From: Branchiostoma floridae
Lineage: Eukaryota > Chordata > Leptocardii > Amphioxiformes > Branchiostomatidae
NCBI RefSeq assembly: GCF_000003815.2
Contig: NC_049991.1
Span: 21,520,578 to 21,584,577, forward strand
Length of the DNA: 64,000 bases
Reading direction: 5' to 3'
Shown: positions 25,801-40,100 of the stretch, in pieces
Position numbering within the stretch: the stretch's first letter is position 1
Layout: each line of letters starts with the position of its first letter
Made by a program: the position numbers and the translations under genes
Notes under the pieces: generated by a model
The model's database searches: none
What the model was told of the DNA's origin: nothing
The model's input: only the letters and a program-made list of their open reading frames with translations

Positions 25801-28800
25801 ACGGAAGCTAAAAACACAATTAAAGACCCATGCCAAAGTGCATGCACAATATTGATAAACCATAAAGTTGATCATTCAGAAAAGCTTGTTGTTTTATACA
25901 CTGTTCCAAGAGATACGTAGTCACTTTGTCAATTGTAGGCGGGAGTTGAACAGTTATAAATGGTTTATTTGAGAACATATAGTTTAAAATGTCTAACAGT
26001 AGCAGCCAGTCGGCTGAATTGTTATCAGACTTGACTGCAACATACTACGAGATCAAATATAATTATGAATAATAGGCAATTAGGTATAAAAAGGAAAACA
26101 TTTTCAAATATTAGCTGGAGTACTAACCATGCTAGATTATGCGCATTTGTGTAAATAAGTTCGGCTGTGTAAAAATCCCTTATCAGCCACTTTTACCTTT
26201 TCCTCCCTTGGAATGTCCGGGCACGACCTGATGACAAGCGATAATAACTCAGAGATCTTTTGCACGCGTTGAGACGTCTGGGCCCGACCCGTTTCTGCCG
26301 ACAATGTTTTAATTGCATTCCTGCATATCTACATGTAGAACAATGGACAACAAGATTGAACACCTTTGTTTCTTAACCAAATTTCATATAGTTCCTCGTC
26401 AAGGTTCCACGAGAAAGAAATAGATCTTCAGAATGCTTCTCCAAGTTTTGATATCTATAGACCATTATAGACTATGACATTAAAAAAAAATGCTTACTCG
26501 TGCCTTACTCAGCAGCTGATGTTGGCTGCACCGACACACCAGCATCTCCAGGGACATCCGCATTCTTCTCATTAATGAACAACAAGTGAATTTTCATAAT
26601 AAAGTAGGTCCTTAACAGCAAAGCTGCTTAAAGCTATGTGATTGCTTTCGGCCCGATTTACAAACTGTCCGGTAATTTTTGTTGACTTCATGACTGGAGT
26701 CAACTCAGGAGCTGGAAATGTTTGAACTTCATCCGATCCGAGAAACCGTACGCGCTTTTTGACAGGGGCTTTAAGAGTCGAGTCAGGAGCGGACCGCGAA
26801 GTGGTTTGGAACGGCCCTTAAAACAGCTCATGTCTCTGCTTCCTGCTTTCGCGCCAAATTGATTTGTCTTCAAGTTATTGATCAGCCTCCACAGTAGTGC
26901 AAGCTCAAAACGATTTACGGAAAATTACAAAAACAAACATATGAAACAGATGCTTTCTGAGGCTACTGAAAATTGTGCTTATTAGCCTAACAAACCTTCT
27001 AAAATGATACGAACTGGCTTCTGTCATATATAGATATATCCCCTGAGCTTTACATAATGCACGCCACAAGTCAACTCAAAGTCATACGAAAAATGCTACT
27101 CGGCCCCCCGCTGGACAACCTGAGCTGGACAACTTGAGTTTACTCTCAAGGTGACTCAGGTTGACTCGAGGAAAAGTAGCCTGAAGTTCTATTTACACAG
27201 TCCCGAGTCAACTCCGCTGGGACGACCTGAAGTCTTCTCCATCCAAGGCTATAAAAAGGCTCATTCAAAAATGCCATCGGGCCTATGTGCTGTAAATGTA
27301 AACGTCTTCTTAATTTGCACTTCTTCTTTATACCACATTACCATTTTTCACATGCACCAAAATTATAATTGCAAATTGATAGAGTTTCAAAAGAATCTGT
27401 CCCCATCCTAGACCATCATATGGGCTGATGTGGGCAGTTGTGCGGCAATCATACTCTTCATAATTCTAGGAAGGGTTCTCGTTATCATAATAACAATCAT
27501 ATAATGATAGAAAACATTTGAATGTGCCCAACCTGAGCCAGCATCTGGAGTACATCCTGTGGGTTTGGGGAGACGGACGCTGCATCGATGATGTCCTGAC
27601 CAGTACCAAGAGCCTATTGAATGCAAATAAGGGCATTACCCTTCTGTAAAAACATGGCGTGTTATGTAATAAGATGGTTTACCGGGTATGCAATGCAAAC
27701 AAACAAAACAACCCCCCCCCCCCCCCCCAAAGATACCCTCAGTTGTAGAACTGCATACCTGGTCTTGTGTCTCCTTGGTACCCACTGTCGGTCTGCTGCT
27801 GCTGGTCTCCTTGGTTTCTGCACAACAAAATCACTAATGACTTCTTCGTTTGAAATTTGCAGATGGCACTAAGGATGGCACTAAGCACTCTCGATCTTCA
27901 TGTCTACCTTGTCCCCCCCAACGACCTGGAGGTCAAGGGACTAGGTAGGTAGGTAGGTACTAAGGATGGACACTTTAAAATGACACTCAATGAAAGGAGA
28001 ATTTGCAATATTCATGAGTAGATTTCACTGTTAATTGAAAAGTTTCAAATTCCTCATCAACTCTTTGATCTCTCAAAATAACATCACTGTGGGACCATGT
28101 ACAACCAGTGAGTGTTAATTACTTAACGTACTGTTCTATTGCACAGGCACATTGGTACACTGGATACATTGAGGATAATAGGTATGTTGTACACATTATG
28201 CGGTAGATTGGATACATCGATACAATGAATACGTCGATACACAGGATACATGGGGGTGACTAGATACATTGGGTCACTGGGTGAAAATACATGTGCTTCA
28301 ATAGCGGCATTCATTTTGTTTAACGGCATCATATTACACGTATATAACCTTGTGAAACGTGTCCAGGGTGCTCAGTGATGGTTTGAGTGACGTCATAGCT
28401 AACAGATGAGGACCCTATGTTGTCTCTAAATGCGAGTCGTGCGGTTGGAGTGGACGGTCTGGTGGACAAGACTGTGGCAGCTGTAGAGGGAAAATGACGA
28501 ATTTCTCAATATCTAGATATTTTTATGTTTAACAAGATATTTGCGATACAGTTCACATCACTGGAACGTTGGGTTTCATCGAAACAAAGTACATGTCATC
28601 GCGCCAAATGAATTGTTCATATCTTTTTATTAGCAGCAACATTATAGACTCTGACGATGAAAAGTTTTATGAAAAGTTTCCGGTGTTTAATGATACATTT
28701 CCCAGTCTTTTAGTGCCGCAGCGTTAAACACATGACCATATACCTCCGTCCCGCTCATCATGCCACCAGGTTGACGTCGCTGGTCTCGTTGAAACCTTGG

Positions 28801-31800
28801 TGGAAACTGGGCTGGTCCTCTGACTTGTCTGCTCGGTGGTATCAGCAGGTGCTGTCAGAGAAAAGTCTGGTTAAAAGATTCCTTCACGGAATTAAAAAAA
28901 ATCTGATACTGAGTACCAACAAACCACCAGAGGGCTGTAACATTTACTGTTCTTGATAAAGTGCACAATTTCTAACGTTTCGGCATTTATCAGGACTAAA
29001 TAATTTCTTCTTTTTCTGAGAACCCATACAATAAATGTACACTAGATTGAATACCTTTCCAATTTTTTATCATAAAAACGCTATGTGATTTACATGATGA
29101 TGGATTTGTTACATATTTTGGGGATTTGTTTTATCGAAACAAGTGCAGAAAAATTCCTCACGTGCAAAAATGCTCCCAATCAAAAGAACTCCCGGTACTA
29201 GCGATTCATTTTACAATCGATGTTAATCTGATCTACATTAGAGCACACCAGCTGACACGTTACAGGGACGGCGGTAGATACCGCTTGCCAGCCATCTACG
29301 ATTCTTTACTCGAGTCACGTGTCTCTAGGTCACGTGCTCAGAGTAATTGAATCACCACTCCTGACGATGGTCAATGGATGTGCGACCGAAAATTTGAGGT
29401 GAGCAATTTGTCGTGTTAAAACTTGAATTACGATGTTAACCCAATCGCTTTTAAATCCCCACAGCCATGCTATCAATGCCACAATGTATTCAGTGCCAAA
29501 ATCAGCAAGGAGTAGATTCTCCCTACCCGTTCCCGCCACAAGAACTGCCGCCTCGCTCTGTGACCTCCAACCACCTGATGAGAACAGGGCTGTCACTCTG
29601 ATGACGTAATCAGTCTCCGGTGACAGACCAACCACCGGAAGCGATGCCTCGGCTGTGCTCTGATTGACAGCTGTCATCATGTCCAGCCCGGACACCACGA
29701 CACGGTATCCCTCAAGGTCAATGTCAGAATCGGGCGATGGAGACCACGTGACCTTGAACCCTACAGCTGTAATGTCCGTTATCGCAAGGTCCATTGGTGA
29801 CTCCACAGCTGTAAGAAAAAGAATTAAAAAAACACACCTAAGATGGGCGTTTAAAATGTTTTCATACTAGAACTCATAGATCCTGTTTGCGACACGCCTA
29901 CCATGCCTCTGTGCAATACTAGACTGCCTCTGTGCCCTACTAGACATAGTGGGTAATAACGCACTGCCCCTTCAGCCTCAAAAAGGCTTTGGGAATTCTT
30001 CACCTACCTTTACCTTCAGGTCAGGATATTCCCTATAAGCTACACAAGCCAATGGTATTGTGTGCACGTAAAAAATGAATGCAATTTGTGTACATCCTCA
30101 TTTTTCTTAAAAATACAACAGGGTTTATGGAAACAGAAGCCATACGTTTGAAACAGAGCAACAATGATATAGGCACACTTGCTACCTTTATCACAAAGCC
30201 GTGTTTTCCATCCATCCTGACACCCGGTCGAGCAGACACCGGACATCGGGTCACAGTTGACTTCCCCGCCCTGGCAGTGGCCGCACACTGGGAAACAAAG
30301 AACACAGCATCAACACAATAGTAGGGAAATTTAATGTTCGCTTTACCAGATTTTCGTTCCAAATGTCACAGTTTATAATTATATCATTAACGTTATACCT
30401 ACATTTTAAACCTTTCCTAAGAGCCTAGCTGTCAGCAATTCTGGATGAGCAATTAAAAAGACAACAGACCCGCCAAACAGTGTAATTTGATGAAAGCAAT
30501 CAACCTTTAAGTGCCCATTGAGAGAAAATATCTCACTTCACTTAATGTAGGAAATATCAAACGGACAGAGTTTAGACCTGAGTGATAAAAGTGAGAAGAG
30601 ATATAGATCCGGTTTAGCTCACTAAAGGTCTTCCTGTTTCTATGATTGAGCAGACAGACGACGTGTACAGTATCAACAGGCCCATTGTGGCAGGAAAGTC
30701 ACTTATAGCTCTCTTCGACAAGCACAATGAACAGTGGACCACGGTTTCACGTCCCGTCCTAAGGTTTGCAACCCTTTCCGGTAGCGCGCATGTCAGGAAT
30801 AGAACTGGCGGCTTCTAGTTCCAGAGGCAGGGCCACTACCCACTGGACTATGCACGCTACACGTAAGAGTCTGATAACCTAGGAAATATCTGCTGTTGCT
30901 TGCTGTGATACAGAGAGTTCCAAAGGAAATCTAAATTGTATTTACAACCATAGTGTGCTATGAGGTAGGGTGTTGAGGTAAGGCGTTACCTGTGCACGTT
31001 GTGCTGTTCCCTGTAAGCCCATCCAGACAGACACAGTGGTACGTCCCTGGTTGGTTCGCACAGTAGGCGCTCTCAGGACAAGGGCGCTCGCCGGAACATT
31101 CATCCACATCTGTGGATGGAGAAGGCAGACATATCATTACAGTGTTTCCTGGTCTCGTGTGTGTGACATATTCTTTTATTTTATTATTCATGCATCATCA
31201 CAATTATCATCGTTGTCATCAATGGAACTGCAGGAATTATTTTCAAAATATGAAATAACTCGATAGTACTCGAACATCACGTTTCATACTTGAATGTCTG
31301 GCGAAGTGTGCAAATGTTGCAGAAAGATGTTTTTATTTTCTAATCAATCATATAAAAGCTCCTTTGAATTTTAATGTTATTTATTATAATAAGTCATTGT
31401 CACCTGTACAGCCACCTGCTCCCATCTGGAAGCCTGGGAAACACGTGCAGTCAAAGGTTCCATTAAAGTTGACACATTCAGCAGTACTTCCACAGATTCC
31501 GGGGCTCACTTCACACTCGTTTACATCTGGGTGAACAGTTTAAGCAAAACATGTCTAGCTGTAGGCACGACATACTAGCAACAGTAGCAACTACATATAA
31601 TTATGTCCACCGCGAAGTTAAAACCACCGCGAACATTTTTCCATTATGGTATTAGATTGCAGTCTATCTTGTTACCGCGAAATTAAAACCACCGCGAAAA
31701 GTCCTTTTTCCCGCTACCGCGAAATTAAATTCCCACGAACTTAAATGCATTTACAGTAATAAACAATTGTGGATGCTTCATCAACAATATCACTGACATA

Positions 31801-34800
31801 TATTTATCATCTAGCCATACGATGTTGACCGATCAGAAGGCCCCATTTTAAATTGGTTATGACGCTGTAACATCATATAATTCTTGCAAGCGGGGTGTAT
31901 AAAGCCCCGGTCACAAAGCGCGTACGATTCCTTGCGATTCCTTGCGATGCGCGGTATAAGCGTAGCGCGTCGTAAGTCGGGGGAAAATCGGAAGCAATGG
32001 TTTAAATATATAAAGCCGTGGTCCCAAAGCGCGTAGTGCATCGTACGATGAGGTCATAAGAGCGTACCTGCGTCAATCGCAGTAAATCATAGTAGATCGG
32101 GGAGCGTCCTATGACGAAAAATAGAGCTGAAATGGATTTGAACATGTTCAAAATTTCGCTATCGTCGTAAGATTTTATTTGCCCCCATAGCAGACTTCAT
32201 TACGGCAAATTTTGTCTACTGATGAGTTTATAGATTTATGAATTGTAAGCATGTTGTGATGGTTTCAGTTTTCCCTGATATTGTCAATATTGACGAAAAG
32301 GGAAAATATATCAGTCACAAGTGCCACAGTCGCAACCAGAGAACAGCGCGCCCCGCACAGGTGATGCAGACAATTGTTTGATCGCTTCATGCACGTGAGT
32401 TTATAATTAGATCAAATCTAAGCTCTCGTCGGTCTTGGGTCAGTTTACCATAATCGTAATAACCATGGGGACAACTCGAACATAAAGGCAGGCTCTATGA
32501 GTCGGAAATATATATGATATAATGCTTATGATATGATTTTTGTATGATGGCATCTTTTTGTTGATAGCATATCATGATACGATCTTCGAAAGAGCCTGGC
32601 ACGTAGAGCTGGCAAGCAGTCCGAGATAATCATACCAGTACTCAAGCTTTATTTGAACTTTTCTTGTGATACTCTTGTTGTCATGGTCTCTTTTAATCTA
32701 TTTTTACAGTTAAAGATATTATAGGAAGGTATTCAACAGCTAAGTCCACATTTTGTTGGTTAAAGAAGCACAAAAGCGGCCAGGCGGCTATTCAAAAGAG
32801 ACGCAAGTGAAAAATCGTACAACGCTGGAGAAATTTTGAACATCATCCGATGCGTTGCGATGGCTGATTTTGCTTACGATTTTGCTGCAATTTACTGCGC
32901 TCATCGTACGATATGCGGAATATGCCATCGCAAGAAATCGTACGCGCTTTGTGACCGGGGCTTAAGTTATCAATTTGTAGATGTATATATAAAAAATGAC
33001 TAATCGTGTTAAGTAAGTTTGACAAATCACTCAGCAGCGAGGAACGATCAAGAACACAATAGAGTACATTCAAGAAGATGCTCACTCACTGGTTTTATTC
33101 GGACTTCACGTTTCCTATTTCCAAGCATGTAACTTCTATCACATGGTATTATAAATGAAATGTTTTCTGTAAAATTAGAAAACGTATAATGCAATCATCT
33201 AATCTAAGCCGTAGATTTTACAAAGAAGACTAACAATTTATACATGACGAATGTCATCCTTCCCATATATCTACTCCAAAGTGCATGACAACAATGAAGA
33301 TGTAATACCTGAACATCCAGTTCCATTAACAAGACCATCTCCTGAATATCCATCGTAGCAGGTGCAAGTTGCATCTAGGGCAGGGGCAGGGTTATCCGTA
33401 CAGATGGCCAAGGCGTCACACGGATCGGCCAGGCAGGCATCTATGTCTGTATGTGGCAGTATCAAATGACAAATGAACAATGAACGTGGCTATATAAAAA
33501 AATTGAGCAAACAGTGATGCAACTATAATCAATCTGCAAAAACACAAAGAAAAGGAAGGGAAAAAGGAAGTATGTACCATTGAGTGTTGTACTGAGCTGG
33601 AGTCACCTCATAGTGGTACAGTCAAACCTGTCTATAGCGGCCACTCAAGGGACCGGACAAATTTGGCCACTATAGACAGGTGGCCTCTGTATAGAGGTGG
33701 CAACTTGTAGATAAAATACCCAAGGGACAGACAAAAAGTGGCCACTATGGACAGGTGGCCCCTCTGTAGAGGTGGCCCCTAATACAGGTTTGACTGTACA
33801 GTCAAACCTGTCTATAGCGGCCACTCAAGGGACCGGACAAATTTGGCCACTATAGACAGGTGGCCTCTGTATAGAGGTGGCAACTTGTAGATAAAATACC
33901 CAAGGGACAGACAAAAAGTGGCCACTATGGACAGGTGGCCCCTCTGTAGAGGTGGCCCCTAATACAGGTTTGACTGTATTTACCTTCTGCCTAAACCCAT
34001 AACAAATTTGGTGCCTACCTTAACAGGCTTTAGCAGAACTTAATAGCACCACTTCGCAGGCAACAGCCTGGATTGTGTTGGCGTGTACACATTACAAGTA
34101 CAGCAGGGCATTAGAAAGTTTCCTTATTGACATTGTTTAAAACGTAATACAAATAGTTTAAAACATATCTTAACATTGACTAATAACTTAACTTAAAATC
34201 ACAAAGCACAGACAGTATTTGTAATTGTTATACGTCAATAACAGTTGACATTAGTGCGTACAGAATTACTATTCTTGTCCATAGCAAGCAAGACGATTCT
34301 TCCAAACCTAGATGTATGGTCTTCATATTCATTTAATAGCATTATGATTTGTAAATTTTGAAGGGGGTAGAGGTTGTATAAGCCACACGGCTTTTTCTCT
34401 CCCCTTGCACGTTCTGTGGTTTTCTTTAATTTGCTGTATTTATGATTGTTTTTAAAGTGCAAAATAAAATCAATCAATCAAAACCTTCGACATTGCTACT
34501 GAATTCAAACCTCACTCAAAGTGCGGCTAACACTTACAATTGGTCTTGCAATTTTTTTGTATTGATTAGGACGATATTGGTGTAAATTATTAAGTGAATT
34601 ACGCATTGTATGTGGAAAATAATCAAAGTCAACCCTTTCTCACCTCTACAACCATGATCATCCTCTATCAATTCGAATCCCAGTCGGCACATACACCTGT
34701 GGCTGCTCTGAGTGTGGATACAGATTTGGGCACATCCACCGTTTCCTGTTGCACAGTCATAATTGCCTGCAGAGCAAAACACAGTTAAGGTATACATTAG

Positions 34801-37088
34801 ATGTTGTATGATATAAAGCTGGTGTATCATGCTAATAAAGAGTCAAGATATACATGTATTTGATAGTATCTTCTTTCTACATACTAGATTGAATTATATG
34901 TTAAGTACTATGATACTAAAATTGCCTCTACATAGAGATTCGAATACATACTTTAGATATCAATGATTTCCAACTTTTTTGATGGCATCATGGTGGAATC
35001 GTGTAATTCTACATGCAATTCAGCAGCCTATTGACACGTGCAAATATTTTTTTCCCTTTTCTTAGTGAAATCAATCATTTTTACTTAATTGGATGAATAA
35101 ATTTCTAATGTCATATGTATGTACTTAAATACATGTGTAGACCAAGGTGGTTCGGTCAAGTAGTAAAAAGACCACCAAACACATTAGTCCACAAAGCATG
35201 CTATCAAGATTTCCAAAAGCCAAGGCCACGGGGTAGACCCTTGAAGCGATGAAGAGACCAAATTGCAAAGGATATCGGACAGAGTATCAAGTTCGCGGAG
35301 ACAAGTGCAAAGGACCGTGCAACCTGGAGACTTCTAACGGAGAGGAGCGAGGGGCCTGTCCCTGGCCTAGTCACTTAGGCAGGTAGGCAGGCAGGACGTT
35401 GTGGCAAAAGACTTTTATCACAAAATTATTTGGTAACAACATTAACTGTAACAGCAACCTCCAGCCATCACCACCACGGTTGAACTATGGTTAAACCAGG
35501 AGACCTGGTGCATTTTTGCGGTCTGTATCTTTGCCATAATTTTCATGTAATAGGAGACCAGATTAATGCAAGTTAATAGTACCGAATGATGAGCTGCAGG
35601 TCGAGGACTTAGAACGCTGTGGGGGACAGGACTTTCTGGAGGGAAAGAGTGGATCTGGTCCGGTCAAGGCGCCCGTGAAGATGATGATGATGATGGTACC
35701 TACCTACTGAGCCTGTGCACAGGGTGTACACAATCCTGTCTCCGCTCCCGTCTCCAGGAAAGGCTGCTGCTGTGTTGTACAGACTTTTACGACTCTCGCG
35801 TATCCCACTATGGCAGGTGCCTGCTTCACAGACGTAAAAGCCAAAACTCCTTCCCCTTGTATCTTCGACTGAGAAAGCCAAATTCGCCACCTCGTGTACA
35901 CGGTTGGTCCAACAGCCGAGCACATTGTTGATGTAGGGGTCAGAGTCATACTCGGTCATACACCTATAGATACAGCAACATTGTTAGATACATCAACAAT
36001 TGATGATATTTGTCTCCTACTTACAAAAAATCAATTATGCAAAGGATGACCTAATTTGTATACTAGATATCTATAGGCACTCACATACATGTATGTGGCG
36101 AATTTGAGTTTGTTTTAGCACATTTGAGTAGAGTATATCTGCCCTTTTGGCAGTTGGATGGCAGAATCAAAGCGTACTGGCGGCAAGGAGAACCGCACGC
36201 TGACACGGCAAGAGTAACTTTCAGCGTTTGGTGGTGGAGGCAGCGTCATGGTATGGGGTGGTATAACCGCCGTAGGAAAAACAAGACTCGTCATCACTCC
36301 AGGCAACTTCAATGTGGTGAGATATAGGGACACCATCCTCAATCGAGTCGTAATATCATACCTCTTTTATATTGGACCAACTGCTATAATTACAACCCGT
36401 CCACACAAGGCAAGGACCATTGCAGACAACCTTCAGGGTGCATGCGATGCTGGAGTACAGTCACAGTCTTAGGATGGACTAGCCTTCCTGTGGCTTATGG
36501 CTAGCACTCGATTGAACACGTCTTGGTTCAAATTGTTTGCTTGAGTAACAGTGGCCTTGATTGAAATTTCCTGTTTATTCAACTTGCCTCCATTCACAAG
36601 TCAATACCGACGGAAGAAAATTAACTGACTGGAGTCTTTGATTTTAGGAGGGTAATTTCGGCACATTGTTTTTGCGACCCACTGTACGTAAGCAGGCCTG
36701 GTGCTCGTTCCATGAATTTACACAAATAAAAAATACTCTCCTCAGATGTTCTAAAAATACATTTGGATGTTCTATACCAAAGATTACGTGAAAAAAGGAT
36801 TAATTGAATCATTGTCATCCACGGCCACACCAACCGGACGATACTGTGTTGAAACGAGACACTCAGGCATATTTGGGCACTTTTTTTGGTGACCCACTCA
36901 CGTAGGCAGGACTGGTGCTTGTTTCGTGAGTTTACAATGATAACGAGGTGCTTGTTTCGTGAGTTTACAATGATAACGAGTTTTATACCATCAGAAAGGA
37001 AATCACACAAGCTTTCTATTGATATATAATACATTAAAATTGATGCAGAAATAACGGAAATATGATCAACCGAAGTTAGTATTCCAAA

Positions 37089-37155
<67 letters not shown>

Positions 37156-40100
37156 ATAAACATCTGTATATAAGTTAGAATAGTGTTCTCCACAGCCCGT
37201 TGGTCTCCGTCCATACCACCAACAGAGGTTCTGGTAGTCCCTGCACCAGTTCTCCTTCACAGACTGACCGTCAGCCGGCAATCGCGCCTCTATGGCCATA
37301 AAGTCCACTCCTTTATACTGCTGGTTTGCAGTACGGAGAACCGTAAAGGCGTAGTCTGCGGGTGAGGGAAGGACATCGTGTTAGTACATGTAACAACGTT
37401 TGACACAAATTAGAATAAATCATGCTGATGCGTGGTAAGATATGTCAACCAAGGACAAACCCCACAACTAGAACACGTGTTGAGACTCTCTGCAACTTAT
37501 GACCCACTGCTCTCAAATCACGTGTTCTTTTTGCATAACGTCATGTCACATAGGCAGTGGATAACTAATTTATTGACAAAGACTGAAGTTGGTCTGTCCA
37601 ATTTTTGTAGTGGGAATTGTTGTTTAACGGAGAGTTTCCTGATTTATTCAACAAGTAAAATATCTATTGAGTAATTTGCGTGCCAGTTACTTCAACTACT
37701 ACAAAACATAAGTTTCTCTTCTCCCTGTCATATCAACGTTAAAAGTTACCGATTAATTCAAATACTTCGTCTGCTAAACTCTCTACAAAAACAGCCCTAG
37801 AGTTTCAAACGCATCTCTGTTGCTTTTTACGAGGATAAACGTTCCTTGCCACCCAGGTTGCGACAGTGGTTCGTTAACTTAAGACCACAATATCAAACAG
37901 GATATCCCACCGCTAAAGGCCAAGGCTTTTCGTCATCTGTAAATACCTAACCAAATCAAATACCATGAAAATCTGTGCACAATCAAAACACAACAACGCT
38001 ATTGGCAATACAATATATTTATATTTCAGCCATACATAGTATGGTGGAATATCTTGTATTCGTAATGTTTCTTTCTTTCTTTCTCCTGTCAAATTTTCAA
38101 AGTGAATCATCTCCGTCGTTCCTAGACCGAATAACCTGAAATTTGGCACAACGGTAGAGTGGGCTAATACCCTCGGGGGTTTTATCCATTTTTTTAATAT
38201 CTGTCTGTAGAGGTTTTATTAAGGTTTTTTGGTCAATTTTAGACCAAAACTGTATATTTTGGCCCCTGTACCCTGGTATTACAACCAAATGAGCTGAAAT
38301 TTGACACAGATGTGCCTTGATAGTGCCCCCATATAAATTCTATAACACTTTTGGTGTACGGTGCAACAAAATGCTTATTTTTGCGATTTTTTTGGTCATT
38401 TTTTGACCAAAAAAGGACACTTTTGACTCCTGTACCATGGTATTACAACCGAATGAGCTGAAATTTGACACAGATGTGCCTTGATAATGCCCCCATAAAA
38501 ATTCAATAACACTTTTGGTGAAAAGTACAACAAAATGCTTATTTTCGCGATTTTTTCCCAATTTTTGACCAAAAAAGGACACTTTTGGCTCCTGTACCTT
38601 GGTATTACAACCGAATGAGCTGCAATTTGACACAGATGTGCCTTGATAACCCCCCATTTAAATTCAACTAGAGTTCGGCGACCTCATACCTCCATGAAAT
38701 TTTAGAGCTTTCGTAAATTTCATGCAATTGACTAACCAATTAACATAATTTATGCATGGTGTTGTTCATCATTGACTAACGTACACATGTCACAATTATA
38801 AAATTCCCATTATTAATCATAAAGTGGTTTTGCAATTTTTACATAAAGTATGCAAATAAGTTCCTCATTACCATATTTGGTATCTGCTTATATTCCACCT
38901 ATCATAATTAACATGTGTTACATGTATTGAGGTCCAGTTATTGAAAACAATGGAACTATACAATTTCCTCATTAATTATGCAAATTAAGTCCTCATTTGC
39001 ATAACATGTATATCATTATGAACATCTTTGCCTAAGCTACCTGCATGCCTAAAATGCAGGCAATCCGTCGTTCCTTTCTGCAGTTATCCTCTTTGGAGTG
39101 TCTTGACAAAAACACCCCTGCAGTTCTACAATTAAATGTTAGGGGGCTGAAACTTTTCCCACTTGTTTATGGCACTAAAAGCTATCTACCACCTACATGT
39201 CCATAGCATGTCTGGAACAAGAGATACATTGAAAAAACTGCTATGATAGAATGTTCTCATTAATTATGCAAATGTACTCCTATTTTGCATAATTAGTATC
39301 TTACCTTGTACAACATTGTCTGAGGTACCTACATACCAAAAATGATGAAAATCCGTTGTTCCCTTCTTGAGTTATCCTCTTCAGAAGTTTTTGACAAAAA
39401 TGCCCCTGCTATCCCAAAACTAAAGGCTAGGGGGCCCAAACTTATGTCATTTTTTCCTGAGCACAAGAGATATCTAATACTCAAAAATCGTGACCATAGC
39501 ATGTTCAGAACACCGAGATAGCAAAACCGGAAGTTGCGCTGCAGTATCAATGGGAGCCGCTAGGGGGCCCAAAATCTAATCATTTCCAGCTTTCATCACA
39601 CCATACCAACACACCAAGTATGAAACCAATCCATCCAACCGTTCTTGAGTTATTTTGTTTACACACACACACAAACACACACACAGACACACAAACGTAG
39701 GGTAAAATATAACCTCCATGACATTTCATGGAGGTAATTACACTTTTGGTGTACAGTACAACAAAATGCTTATTTTTGCGATTTTTTTTGCCATCTTTTT
39801 CGAAAAAACTACACTTTTGGCTCTTGTACCTTGGTTTTACAACCAAGTGATCTGAAATTTAGTATAGGAGTGCCATACACATATGCGCACATGGATTCAT
39901 CAACACTTTAGACATACAGTACAACAAAATACTTAATTTTGCGACTATTTGGCCATTTTATGACCAAAAACGTACACCTTTGGCTCCTGTACCCTGGTTT
40001 TAAAACCAAATGACATGAATTTGGGTAAAAGGGTGCACTAGATACTTATTCACAAATGACACATGTATGATTTTTTACATAAACCTCTCAAAATGATATA

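Noticed and set aside
25038-28851. REJ domain between FN3 and GAIN
   Set aside because: The exons here are short, Ser/Thr-rich or acidic; no REJ pattern could be recognised by eye.
35609-35700. His-rich tail of exon B (run of His codons)
   Set aside because: It is intron sequence past the GTAGGT donor; splicing to the EGF exon in phase 1 gives a continuous domain chain.
37066-37308. Exon A3 extended as an Ile-Tyr repeat protein
   Set aside because: The Ile-Tyr run is intron microsatellite read through the donor; the exon ends at 37154.
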